From AP-15 sp963832875 (GTDB lineage Bacteria; Pseudomonadota; Alphaproteobacteria; ATCC43930; CGMCC-115725), in assembly GCA_963832875.1 (NCBI GenBank), contig CAWHWB010000009.1, positions 62,001 to 126,000 of the forward strand: a stretch of DNA of 64,000 bases. Direction: 5' to 3'. This document shows positions 8,597-17,033 of this stretch, one piece after another. The stretch's first letter is position 1. Each line of letters opens with the position of its first letter. Under the pieces are notes generated by a model. It was not told where the DNA came from, did no database searches, and saw only the letters and a list, made by a program, of their open reading frames with translations. A program made the translations under genes and the position numbers.

Positions 8597-8689
8597 GTAG
8601 GTGGCCAAGAGACTTTTTGCTCACGACTAAATCGGGCTACTCGGGCGATTTGACCTGCGGCGGTGAGCGGCTGGCGGCTCTTTCGTCGG

Positions 8690-8860
8690 CGATGATCTGG
8701 CACTCGATGCCGTCCTGGGTGAAGCGACCACGCCATCCTCGCCGACGCCGTATGCCCACAGTCAGCCATCTTCGGCGAACGTGTCGATCGCGAGGTCGTG
8801 CAGCCAGTCTTCGCTCTCGCCGAGCATTTGGAGACGTAGCCGATGGTGAAGACAGATGCG
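8690..8860 (-). pseudogene. Fragment of an unidentified gene
   Basis: The minus strand gives LGESEDWLHDLAIDTFAEDG, a TGA stop, LWAYGVGEDGV, then, in another frame, FTQDGIECQIIADERAA. The pieces read as one coherent protein broken by a stop and a shift. I do not recognise the family. It lies between an IS66 relic and an IS481 copy. Confidence 0.3.
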
Positions 8861-8888
8861 ATCGCCGCCAAGATCAGGTGTAATAGCT

Positions 8889-10091
8889 CGAACTTAATCT
8901 GACATTCGTTGTTGGTTTCCGAAACAGAGCCGGAGGGCGGGGCGCGGTTCTCACCTCGAGCTGGGACCGCGACCCGCCCGTGCGGCGGGACGGAGATCAC
9001 GCGTGACCCAGGAGCAGAAGATCATCCGAGCCAAGCTCGGTTTGCTGGAGTTGGCCAAGCAACTCGGCAATGTCAGCCAAGCCTGCAAGATGATGGGCTA
9101 CAGCCGCGACAGCTTTTACCGCTTCAAGGAGCTCTACGACAAAGGCGGTGAGCTGGCGTTGCAGGAGATCAGCCGGCGCAAACCGGTGTTGAAAAACCGC
9201 ACCGCACCGCAAATCGAACAGGCGGTGGTCGACATGGCGATCGAACAGCCGGCCTGGGGCCAGGTTCGGGTGTCAGAGGCGCTGAAACGGCAAGGTCTGT
9301 CGATCTCGCCGGCGGGCGTGCGCTGCGTGTGGCAGCGCCACGATCTGACCTCGATCAAACACCGCCTTAAGGCGCTCGAAGCCAAGGTCGCCCAGGACGG
9401 CATCCTGTTGACCGAAGCCCAGATCGCCGCTCTCGAGAAGGCCAAATCCGACAAGGAAGCGCACGGCGAGTTCGAGAGCGAATGCCCCGGTTATTGCGGC
9501 GCCCAGGATACCTTCTACGTCGGCACCTTGAAGGGTGTCGGCCGGGTCTACCAGCAGACGGTGATCGACACCTATGCCAAGGTCGCCTTTGCCAAATTGT
9601 ATGATCGCAAAACCCCGATCACCGCCGCCGAGATCCTCAACGACCGGGTGGTGCCGTTCTTTGACGAGCACGGCATCCGGCTGTCGCGGATGCTGACCGA
9701 TCGCGGTACCGAATTTTGTGGCACCCAGAGCCACGAGTACGAGCTTTACCTGGCCGTCGAGGATATCGATCACAGCCGCACCAAGACCAAGAGCCCGCAG
9801 ACGAATGGAATTTGCGAGCGCTTCCATCGCACCGTCTTGGATGAATTCTATCGGGTGGCGTTCCGCAAAAAGATCTACCGCACCATCGACGAGCTGCAGA
9901 CCGACCTCGATGCGTGGATCACCGAATACAACCAGCACCGGCCGCATCAGGGCCGCTGGTGCTTTGGCAAGACACCGATGCAGACCTTTCTTGACGCGCT
10001 CCCACTGGCAAAGGAAAAACTCATGGCGGCATAACCACGGGCAACAGGCATATCGGTTCAAACAGCCAACACCGTCTGTCCGATCAAGTCT
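8889..10091 (+). mobile_element. IS481-family insertion sequence, apparently complete
   Basis: An intact transposase gene (9003-10034) is bounded by imperfect inverted repeats. The left end (8892-8916, AACTTAATCTGACATTCG then TTGTTGG) and the reverse complement of the right end (10067-10091, GACTTGATCGGACAGACG then GTGTTGG) agree at 19 of 25 positions. TAGCT flanks both sides (8884-8888 and 10092-10096) and may be a 5-bp target duplication. Exact termini are uncertain by a base or two. The right end abuts the stop codon of an IS66 tnpC relic. Confidence 0.75.
9003..10034 (+). CDS. IS481-family transposase
   Basis: A 343-residue transposase with an N-terminal helix-turn-helix (KQLGNVSQACKMMGYSRDSF), a second DNA-binding region to about residue 110, and an rve-type DDE core: D in QTVIDTYAKVAF, D in MLTDRGTEFCG, E in NGICERFHRTVLDEF. 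It ends with the usual YNQHRPHQGR...TPMQTFLD segment. Length and motif order are normal, so it is probably functional. The start is GTG. It lies within inverted repeats (see the element entry). Confidence 0.92.
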   Translation: MTQEQKIIRAKLGLLELAKQLGNVSQACKMMGYSRDSFYRFKELYDKGGELALQEISRRKPVLKNRTAPQIEQAVVDMAIEQPAWGQVRVSEALKRQGLSISPAGVRCVWQRHDLTSIKHRLKALEAKVAQDGILLTEAQIAALEKAKSDKEAHGEFESECPGYCGAQDTFYVGTLKGVGRVYQQTVIDTYAKVAFAKLYDRKTPITAAEILNDRVVPFFDEHGIRLSRMLTDRGTEFCGTQSHEYELYLAVEDIDHSRTKTKSPQTNGICERFHRTVLDEFYRVAFRKKIYRTIDELQTDLDAWITEYNQHRPHQGRWCFGKTPMQTFLDALPLAKEKLMAA

Positions 10092-10094
10092 TAG

Positions 10095-10345
10095 CTAATA
10101 CAGATCAGGCAGCCGTTCGTCGATCCTGTGGGTCGGATGCTCGGCGATCCGGGCCAGGACGTCGGTCAGCCAGGCTTGCGGGTCGACGTCGTTCATCTTT
10201 GCGGTGACGATCAGGCTGTACACCGCCGCAGTGCGCTGCCCGCCGCGTCGGAACCCGCGAACAACCATGACTTTCTGCCTAGAGCAAAACCGCGCAGCGC
10301 GCGCTCGGCGGCGTTGTCGAATCCACGGCTTCCTCCCGCCAGGGA
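10095..10345 (-). pseudogene. IS66-family transposase, C-terminal end in opposite orientation
   Basis: One frame carries NAAERALRGFALGRKSWLFA followed by GSDAAGSA; after a frame shift another continues RGGQRTAAVYSLIVTAKMND and ends HRIDERLPDLY at a TAG (10095-10097). This is the extreme C-terminus of IS66 TnpC. The remainder of the transposase is absent. Because it runs opposite to the 8265-8596 fragment, the two cannot be halves of one copy split simply by the IS481 insertion. Confidence 0.85.
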
Positions 10346-10553
10346 CATCCACCGCGCAGGCCGAATATGCCGATCAGGATCACCCGAACGCTACAGGAGC
10401 GCGCTCATTTATCCAGCCCACCTGTTCGACGAGCGGCGGCGGCGATCTTTTAAAGATGTCGTCCCTTTCGTCCTGCAATCGGAGTCATGTCAAGCAAGCC
10501 GGGCACAAAAGCGCGGCGCGACGATACGCGACGATATTAGCTGGTCTCAGGGG

Positions 10554-10567
10554 TTGATCCGGATCAA
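10554..10567. promoter_or_regulatory. Perfect FNR/FixK box upstream of the CBS-domain gene
   Basis: TTGATCCGGATCAA is an exact match to TTGAT-N4-ATCAA and is fully palindromic. Its centre is 59.5 bases from the ATG at 10620. A class II promoter would start near 10602 and leave an 18-base leader, enough for the AAAGGAG ribosome-binding site at 10607-10613. Confidence 0.8.
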
Positions 10568-10619
10568 TGCGCATCGGTCCAGTTGGCCGGATTTTCATGA
10601 ATTCTAAAGGAGACTGCCG

Positions 10620-11306
10620 ATGAAAGTAGCTGATATGATGACCCGCGGTGTGGTGTCGGTCGCGCCGGACGATACGATGCGGGAGGCTGCGCTGCTGATG
10701 CTGCAATACGATGTGAGTGGTTTCCCGGTAGTCGACCACGGCAAGCTTGTCGGCATGGTGACTGAAGGTGATTTCCTCAGTCGGGTCGAAATCGGAACCG
10801 AACGGCATCAAACCCGGGGGATCGAGTTCTTGACCGACCCCGGGCGGCTCGCCGCGGAGTACGCGCATTCGCACGGGCGCAAGGTCAGAGAGGTGATGAG
10901 CACCGATGTCGTAACGGTCGCCGAGGATGCCTCGCTCGAGGACGCCGTCAGGTTGCTGGAACACCATCACATCAAGCGCCTCCCAGTCGTCAGAGGTGGT
11001 GCGATGGTGGGTATCCTCACTCGCGCGGACATCCTGCACGCATTCGTCGTCGGGTCGCCCAAGCCGTTAGCGGCATCGGTCAGCGATGGCGCCATTCGGG
11101 AGAGACTTATGGGGGAACTGGGGAAACAGACTTGGGCGCCGCATCGTTCGGTTAATGTCGTCGTCGAGGATGGTGCAGTCGAGTTCCAAGGTGTTGTCCG
11201 CGACGAACGGCAGCGGGTTGCACTGCGCACTCTCGCCGAGAACATCCCTGGCGTCAAAGCTGTGCGCGACGATCTCCGCATACTCGCCCCGGACGTGGTA
11301 AAATAA
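10620..11306 (+). CDS. CBS-domain pair with C-terminal BON domain
   Basis: A 228-residue protein with CBS domain 1 at about residues 8-62 (MTRGVVSVAPDDTMREAALL, SGFPVVDHGKLVGMVTEGD), CBS domain 2 at about 90-145 (VMSTDVVTVAEDASLEDAV, KRLPVVRGGAMVGILTRAD) and a BON domain at about 155-225 (NVVVEDGAVEFQGVVRDE, NIPGVKAVRDDL). CBS pairs sense adenine nucleotides and BON domains contact membranes or other proteins. A perfect FNR/FixK box lies upstream. Such CBS-BON proteins are common in oxygen- or energy-stress regulons; the exact partner is unknown. Confidence 0.9.
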   Translation: MKVADMMTRGVVSVAPDDTMREAALLMLQYDVSGFPVVDHGKLVGMVTEGDFLSRVEIGTERHQTRGIEFLTDPGRLAAEYAHSHGRKVREVMSTDVVTVAEDASLEDAVRLLEHHHIKRLPVVRGGAMVGILTRADILHAFVVGSPKPLAASVSDGAIRERLMGELGKQTWAPHRSVNVVVEDGAVEFQGVVRDERQRVALRTLAENIPGVKAVRDDLRILAPDVVK

Positions 11307-11437
11307 TCGTGATGCTCTCTCGCGAACGCATATTGCGGGCTTGTTCAACAGCCGGACACCAGAGCTGACTTGTCCATTTGAGTGAGTTGTTAGGGATGAA
11401 TTTCGCCTCCCGGCGGCGAATACCTGGAGAGAGATAA

Positions 11438-11755
11438 ATGATGCGGGCAGGTCTTGCCAATTTTTGCCTGATTATTGCGGCCGTTTTGGCCCCGATAAAG
11501 CCTGCGACCGCGGCTGACGTCGCTCGAGGGGCGCAACTCGCTCAGCAATGGTGCGCCAGTTGCCATGTGATCGGCGGCAAGCCACCGACAAGGATTCAGC
11601 AGGGCCCACCCAGCTTCCGCGCGATCGCTCAAGGCGGCCTGACCGACGATCGGCTGCGGGTTTTCCTGTCGCATCCGCATGGCGGAATGCCGGATCTGTC
11701 GTTGTCGCGCGCGGAAATCACTGATTTAATCGGCTATATCGACACCCTGCGCTGA
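11438..11755 (+). CDS. Small class I c-type cytochrome
   Basis: A 105-residue periplasmic protein: a signal peptide (residues 1-26, ending ATA), the heme site CASCH at residues 39-43, and a likely axial methionine in HGGMPDLSLS. The tail (EITDLIGYIDTLR) is the usual C-terminal helix. It is a mono-heme electron carrier; its donor and acceptor cannot be told from the window. The ATG follows GGAGAGAG. No FNR-type box is visible just upstream, unlike its neighbours. Confidence 0.88.
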   Translation: MMRAGLANFCLIIAAVLAPIKPATAADVARGAQLAQQWCASCHVIGGKPPTRIQQGPPSFRAIAQGGLTDDRLRVFLSHPHGGMPDLSLSRAEITDLIGYIDTLR

Positions 11756-11921
11756 GCGAATAGAGGTTTCGGCTTCGTTGAACTTCGGATGCCGCAATCG
11801 GCACCGATAACATGGCCGAATACGTATTTTCCCATAGGTAACATCCCGTAAGGACCATTCCTGATTTCGGCCGCGCGCGCGGGTCCCAGGGCTTGGCAAT
11901 TGTCCCTTCGATCCAAGCGGG

Positions 11922-12317
11922 ATGGAGGGACAGATGCTCAGACAGCCCGGACAACTCGATGTCAATGGCTTCACTGCCACGCTCGGCCAGTCCGGTTTGG
12001 AAGGTGCAGCCATCGCCCGGTCGGGCCAGCTCGATGCGCTGGTCGCGCCTGAGCGGATCGGCTCCCGGCGCAGTTTTGCGCGCAACCAAGAAATCTATGC
12101 CGAGGGCGACACGGCCGATTGCTGGTACAAAGTGGTCTCTGGCACCGTCCGCGTCTCCAAGTTGCTCGCCGACGGTCGTCGCCATATTGCCAAGTTCTGT
12201 TTTGGCGGCGATTGCTTAGGTCTCGACGATGCGAGCGAGCGCGTCTTTTCGGCGGAACCTATCGACGACGTTATTGCGATGCGCTTCCCGCGCCGGCGGC
12301 GGAGCGTTGAGGTTTAA
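11922..12317 (+). pseudogene. Crp/Fnr (FixK-like) regulator truncated after the sensor domain
   Basis: The frame encodes a cNMP-binding-type domain: RRSFARNQEIYAEGDTADCW, VVSGTVRVSKLLADGRRHIA and KFCFGGDCLGLDD. This matches the N-terminal half of FixK/FnrN regulators. After IAMRFPRRRR the frame ends, where a full protein would continue through the dimer helix into the DNA-binding helix-turn-helix. It cannot bind DNA as it stands. Its stop (TAATG) overlaps the start codon of a transporter fragment, so a deletion probably joined two unrelated genes. Confidence 0.8.
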
Positions 12318-12496
12318 TGGGAGGTGAGCAAGCCTCGCCCACGGTGCATTTCGTCTCATTTGCGCAAGCGATCCTCTACCGCGGGGCTGGCTTCGCCGTG
12401 GTCTTGCCGCAATTCGTGATCGTCGCCCTGATCGGAGCGCTGTTCCTTGGGCTCGCATTGCTGCGCCTCAGCAAGGTTATCGCGGCCGCAACGTAA
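12317..12496 (+). pseudogene. ABC-2 type transporter permease, C-terminal fragment
   Basis: A 59-codon frame reads SPTVHFVSFAQAILYRGAGF, then VVLPQFVIVALIGALFLGLA and LLRLSKVIAAAT. HFV.FAQAILYRGAGF.VV.PQ is the last periplasmic loop and final helix of YhhJ-like ABC-2 permeases. The remaining 300 or so residues are missing. It starts on the TAATG that ends the truncated regulator, so this is a deletion scar and not a genuine small gene. Confidence 0.75.
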
Positions 12497-12511
12497 CGGC
12501 CTGAATCTTGA

Positions 12512-12525
12512 TTGACCTAGGTCAA
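12512..12525. promoter_or_regulatory. FNR/Dnr-type palindrome upstream of the stress-protein gene
   Basis: TTGACCTAGGTCAA is a perfect palindrome of the CRP/FNR family, with C-G in place of T-A at the inner half-site position (as in some Dnr/Nnr-type sites). Its centre is 75 bases from the ATG at 12594, consistent with a promoter starting near 12560. Confidence 0.65.
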
Positions 12526-12593
12526 AGCATTTCGCCGAGCTTAGCGAGTGAATAAGGCCATGAGCGAGCGGCCCTCGCAAAAAGGAGTAGCTG

Positions 12594-13463
12594 ATGATCA
12601 AGACCATCCTCGTCCCGGCGACCGGCAGCGAGACTGATATCGCAACTTTTGCCACGGCGGTGCAGGTGGCGCGATCCTTTACGGCCCATCTCGATGTGCT
12701 GCACGTCCGGCTCGATACGGCCGAGATATTAGTCGCCATGGCCGCGGATATCGGTGGTGGCGGCGCTCTGACCCCGCAGCTGATCGACCAGTTGGAGCGC
12801 GAGGTTCGCGAGCGTGAGGCCGACGCCCACCGCATTTTCTCGGCGTTCTGCGTGCGCGAAGGCCTGAGCGTGGCAGTGTCGCCGGCAGAGGGAACAACAG
12901 GGCCGTCGACACAATGGCATGTCGAGACTGGCCAGGAGCCGCGCTGGCTGGCGGCCTACGGAATGACGGCTGATCTGATCGTCGTATCGCGGGGCAATGG
13001 GGATGAGGCGGCGTTGCGGTCGATGCTCGAAGCGGTGCTGCTCGAAACCGGCCGGCCGTTGCTAATCCCGAGCGCCACCACGCCGTCCGCGGCAATGTTC
13101 GACACAATCGCGATCGCGTGGAAACCAACCGTCGAGGCGGCACGCGCCGTCGCCTTGGCAATGCCCCTCCTTGCCCGGGCCAAGAAAATCATCGTGATGA
13201 CGGTCGAGGAGGAGGAACGCCTCCGCGACGAGACGGACGGGCTAACGCGCAGCCTGGCGTGGCACGGTTGCACGGTTACTGCGGAGCGCCTGTCGCCTGG
13301 CCCTCACAAGCCCGTTGACGCTTTGCTCGCTGCGGCCAGCGTTAAGGCCGGGCTTCTGGTCATGGGTGGTTACGGCCACAGCCGCCTTCGCGAATGGGTA
13401 TTCGGCGGCTTCACTGAACGCGTCCTGGCCGACGCTCCGCTGCCGGTGTTGATGGCCCACTAG
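12594..13463 (+). CDS. Tandem universal stress protein
   Basis: A 289-residue cytoplasmic protein with two Usp domains. The first (1-145) begins MIKTILVPATGSE and ends in the ADLIVVSRG strand. The second (about 150-289) begins MFDTIAIAWKPTVEAARA and carries the ATP-type loop GGYGHSRLREWVFGGFT. Tandem Usp proteins of this type are common in FNR/FixK-controlled low-oxygen regulons. The ATG follows AAAAAGGAG. An FNR/Dnr-type palindrome sits 69 bases upstream. Confidence 0.93.
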   Translation: MIKTILVPATGSETDIATFATAVQVARSFTAHLDVLHVRLDTAEILVAMAADIGGGGALTPQLIDQLEREVREREADAHRIFSAFCVREGLSVAVSPAEGTTGPSTQWHVETGQEPRWLAAYGMTADLIVVSRGNGDEAALRSMLEAVLLETGRPLLIPSATTPSAAMFDTIAIAWKPTVEAARAVALAMPLLARAKKIIVMTVEEEERLRDETDGLTRSLAWHGCTVTAERLSPGPHKPVDALLAAASVKAGLLVMGGYGHSRLREWVFGGFTERVLADAPLPVLMAH

Positions 13464-13724
13464 ACTTGCCGTATCGAGCCCCGTCGGATAGCGCGTAAGG
13501 CCAGTCCATATCCATGCCGCCGCTGTTCCCAGCCGCGAAACGCTTCGAGCGTGAACAATGAGCAGCGGCGCGGCACGGCTAAATAGGGCATCCCGTTCCG
13601 CGTCCCCGCAGCGATTATGGCGACCGGACAGCGCAGACGCGCCCATCTAAAGCGGAACTGGCGCCCTGAAGGGTCGGCTTTTCCGGTATAACGTCGGCGG
13701 CGCCGGGTGCGGAGGAGGCTGCCG

Positions 13725-13965
13725 ATGCCGACTGACCCGTTGATCTATGTCGTCGATGATAACGAGGCGGTGCGCAACTCGCTGTTGCTCTTGCTCGAGC
13801 GGGGCTGCACGGTGCGCGGTTTCGCCTCGGCACCACAATTTCTTGCGGCCGCCCAAGCCTGCGCCCGGGTTGCCTAATCGCCGATAGTCGCATGCCCGAC
13901 ATGGATGGGCTCGAATTGTAGCGACGCTTGTTTGCGCCTGACGCAGCGCCGGCGCGTCATTGGCG
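13725..13965 (+). pseudogene. FixJ/NarL-type response regulator, receiver relic
   Basis: The first frame gives MPTDPLIYVVDDNEAVRNSL, LLLLERGCTVRGF and AAAQACARVA before a stop. Another frame continues GCLIADSRMPDMDGLEL, TAG, RRL. DDN is the acidic pocket and the aspartate of IADSRMPDMDG is the expected phosphorylation site. One missing G in the GGG run near 13869-13871 would restore the frame, but the later TAG remains and no DNA-binding domain follows. A GGAGGA motif precedes the ATG. Confidence 0.8.
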
Positions 13966-14058
13966 CCGTAGCCGCACATGCCGACAGCATGCCAGCGCTT
14001 GGACCCTGCTGCATGATTGCCCCCTGGTTCATGGAGTTGGCTCGAAGAGCCCAAGCTG

Positions 14059-14766
14059 TCAGCCTATCACCTCGACGCGCAGGCCTTTTTGCTTGCCGCG
14101 GATGACGTGGACCGCTGTGAGTTCGCCGCGCTTGACAGGATGCAACACGGTCTGGCGGGGAACGCCAAGGGCGCGCATCGCCTCGCGCATCGGCAGAAAA
14201 CCGTCGCCGGCATCGCCGTCGAAGCAGGCCTTGATGTCATCGGTAAGGCGGATCCGCCAGGAAGCGCCGGGTGTCAGCTGCTCGCCGGCGATGATGCCGT
14301 CATTGAGCAGGCGATGGATGGTTGAGGGAGCGACGCCGAGCGCGGTAGCGGCCTTCCTGATCGTCATGACCCGCCCGCGGGCGGGTCGGCGATCGGCTCG
14401 CAGCAAGGAATACCCCAGTGGCGGCGCAAATTGCCGACGCGGCCGGTAGTGAAGCGATGGTTGTAGGCCGTGGCCCGTCCCTGCCGATTTAGGATGCCGG
14501 CGATGACGCTGTCGGGATAGTGGACCGCGAGGCGGTGCACCAGCGCGATCGTGTCCTCATCGGTACGCACGGTGTCCGGCCGCGAGCGCGGCATGACAAT
14601 CTCGATCTCCTAGAGCGCGCCGCCCTTCCAACGCAGGGTGAGCCGGCCGGCAGCATTGTCGCGATCGAGCGCGATCGTGACCTCTTCGATAAGAGTGCGC
14701 AGCAACTCCTTCCTGTCGCGCGGCGTGGTCGTGTCCGCGTTCCAGACAGCCGAACCGCCAGCGGGC
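14059..14766 (-). pseudogene. Large serine recombinase, C-terminal fragment
   Basis: The minus strand reads DRKELLRTLIEEVTIALDRD, LTLRWKGGAL, a TAG stop, then MPRSRPDTVRTDEDTIALVH, DSVIAGILNRQGRATAYNHR, and finally a helix-turn-helix region (RKAATALGVAPSTIHRLLND, REAMRALGVPRQTVLHPVKR). The first pieces are the zinc-ribbon and coiled region that ends many large serine recombinases, followed by a DNA-binding tail. The catalytic N-terminus is absent. The upstream part is fused in frame to an AMP-ligase fragment. Confidence 0.65.
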
Positions 14767-15470
14767 GCTTGGGCATACAGCGCCGGCAGCAGAAGACGGC
14801 GGTATTTGCCGAGACGGGTCCGCGGCAGCGGCTCGCTGCTCAGCGCAAACCCGGACGGGCGTTTGGAAGGCAGACGCAGCGCCTTTCCTCCGGGATTACG
14901 CGGATGCCGTCGCGTAAATTTTGTGGCGCTGCGATAGTATAGCTTCGCGGCGTCGGGCCGCATCAAAGCGACCAGCGCGCCCTTGTCCTCCAGCACCGCG
15001 ATCTCGTTGATTTCCGGGGTATTGCCATAAACCCGTTCCAACTGGTCGGGACTGACCTTTTTGCCGCCGCCCAGCACCCATGCTTCCTTGACCCGCCCGG
15101 TGACGAACAAGAACCCATCGCGATCGACAAAGCCGAGATCGCCGGTCCGGAACCACCCATCGGCTTCGGGATTGTTCAGGTAGGCCTTGGTCAACGAGCT
15201 GCCACGCAGCTCGATTTCGCCGATGCCCTCGTCATCGGGCTCGGCGATGCGGATCTCACCGTCGGCGAGCGGCCGCCCGGCGCTGCCGGCGCGGCGACGG
15301 CTCGGCCGGTTACCGGTGAACAGCGAAGCAGTTTCGGCGAGCCTAGCCGGACAGCACTGTCCAACCCAGGCTTCGAGCTGTTCTTCGATACCCCGATCGA
15401 GACGCGCTCCGCCCAAAACCATCGGCCGTAGCTGTGGAGCGACACGGCTTCGAACCGCGGCGACGAACAT
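14767..15470 (-). pseudogene. AMP-dependent acyl-CoA synthetase, C-terminal fragment
   Basis: The frame carries RPMVLGGARLD, TGNRPSRRRAGSAGRPLADG, DEGIGEIELRGSSLTKAYLN, DGWFRTGDLGFVDRDGFLFV and GRVKEAWVLGGGKKVSPDQL. GWFRTGDLG and TGR.KE are core motifs A8 and nearby of the ANL superfamily. The N-terminal half with the phosphate-binding loop is missing. The fragment ends PRTRLGKYRRLLLPALYAQA at 14767 and then runs straight into recombinase sequence without a stop, producing a 286-residue hybrid frame (14610-15470). Confidence 0.75.
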
Positions 15471-15489
15471 ATTGCGCCGCGCCGGTCGC

Positions 15490-16090
15490 GCTGGAAAACT
15501 TGCGCATCTTCAACAAGGCAATTGGCGAGGGCGAGCAGCGGCTCCGGCAGTTGCTCCGCTCCGGCGCATTGCGAAAGCAGTCCGACGAGGAAGGCGGACT
15601 CTTCGAGGTCGTCGGCGGCGGCGGCGGCAACTTGCAAGATCCGCAAAAGACATCGGTGCCGGGGATACGCCGCAGTGACGCGTCTCCCTGACGATTTCAT
15701 CGGCGCGGGTCTCGGCCAGCTTGGCTTGCGCCGCATTCTGCGCCAGAGCATCGCCTTCTGCCGCCGAGCCCTGGCGCAACACGCCGCGCGGCCTGCCGGC
15801 GGGTTGCAGGATGACAGCGGCATGGCGCCCGATATCGCTCAGCAGGCTCTGCTCGGCGGAGCGCAAGTGATTGAACAGCTCGGCCCGCACCTGATCGCGG
15901 ATCAGTGCTGCCGATTGTCCTTTGAGCGAGCCGGCCGGGTCGTCTGCAGCACGTAACAGAGATAGTCTCGCGCAACCTCCTTACCGATCATTTGATGCAG
16001 CGGCTCGCTATAGCGCAACGGCGTCTTGGCCGCCTGTTCCAGCGCGTCATAGATCAGCCGTTCCCCGCCCATCACGGCGAATGAGCGCCT
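15490..16090 (-). pseudogene. Relic with PhoU/DUF47-like segments
   Basis: Pieces in different minus-strand frames read GGERLIYDALEQAAKTPLRY, VARDYLCYVLQTTRPAR, RAELFNHLRSAEQSLLSDIG, KLAETRADEIVRETR and AAADDLEESAFLVGLLSQ. The pattern ADEIVRETR followed by ADDLEE.AFL resembles DUF47/PhoU-type helical proteins. The pieces are separated by shifts and stops. The first two may belong to another gene. The assignment is tentative. Confidence 0.3.
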
Positions 16091-16114
16091 TGCAAAAACT
16101 GCGAAGGATGCCGG

Positions 16115-16790
16115 TCATAGGACGTCGCCCAATGCCGGCACCATGCCGTATTGCGTGGCGGCACTGCGCGCGATGTCCGAGGCCTTGGCGAGATCGTCGG
16201 CGGCCCCGGTCGATACCTTGCCGAAAATCAGCCGCTCGGCGGCGCGGCCGGCGAGCAGGACGGCGATCTTATTTTGCAATTCATCTTCGGTCAGCAAAGA
16301 GCGATCCTCGGTCGGGCGTTGGATGGTGTAGCCGAGAGCGCCTAGCCGGCGGGGAATGATCGGAACCTTTTACGCCCGATCGACCCCGGGCAACAGCAAT
16401 GAGACGAGCTCATGGCCCATCTCGTGATAGGCGACGATCCTGCGCTCATCACGACTTAACAATCGGTTTCTTTTTTTCGAGGGTAGCGACGATGCGTTCG
16501 ATCGCCGCCGTGAAATCGGCGGCAACGACACTTTCGGAGTTGCGCCGAGTCGCGAGCAACGCCGCCGTGACCAGGGTGGCGAGATCGGCACCGGTAAACC
16601 CGGGCGTCATGGCCGCCACCTCTTCGGCGGAGACATCCGTTCCGAGCCGGATTTTTTGATAGAGGTTTAGGATCTGGATCCGGCCGATTTGTCCGTGCGA
16701 TCGACCAGCACTTGGCGATCAAAGCGGCCGGAGCGCAACAATGCCAGATCTAGGATCCCGGGCCGGTTGGTTGCTGCGAGCAATACAGCG
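16115..16790 (-). pseudogene. FtsH-type AAA protease, broken C-terminal half
   Basis: Minus-strand pieces in order: LLAATNRPGILDLALLRSGR and FDRQVLVDRTDKSAG (end of the AAA module), EEVAAMTPGFTGADLATLVT, then VAYHEMGHELVSLLLPGVDR with the zinc site HEMGH, and LQNKIAVLLAGRAAERLIFG, DDLAKASDIARSAATQYGM. There are several frame changes and stops. The N-terminal membrane segment and Walker motifs are missing. FtsH copies of this kind occur in low-oxygen clusters, and an FNR-type box lies about 70 bases upstream. Confidence 0.85.
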
Positions 16791-16857
16791 GCTCATCTCC
16801 TTCCGCCGCGACATCGCAATCCAAATACAAGGATGATCGATTTTGCTGCGACAGTGA

Positions 16858-16871
16858 TTGAGCTAAATCAA
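16858..16871. promoter_or_regulatory. FNR/FixK-type box upstream of the ftsH relic
   Basis: TTGAGCTAAATCAA differs from TTGAT-N4-ATCAA at one position. It lies about 70 bases ahead of the visible start of the minus-strand ftsH remnant and 163 bases beyond the end of the kinase gene at 17034, so it most likely belonged to the decayed ftsH transcript. Confidence 0.5.
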
Positions 16872-17033
16872 ACGCGCCGCCCGTAATTCCGGGCAACCGT
16901 CGAACCATCTGCGGCTGGCTTCTAACTCACTTAAATCGCGCCAGTCAGTTGGGAGAGGACTCGGCGCCTTATAGGCAAAACCCTTGCGATGCGGCACCGC
17001 AATCAAAGGCAAAATATAAGGCTGCTGGCGCGA

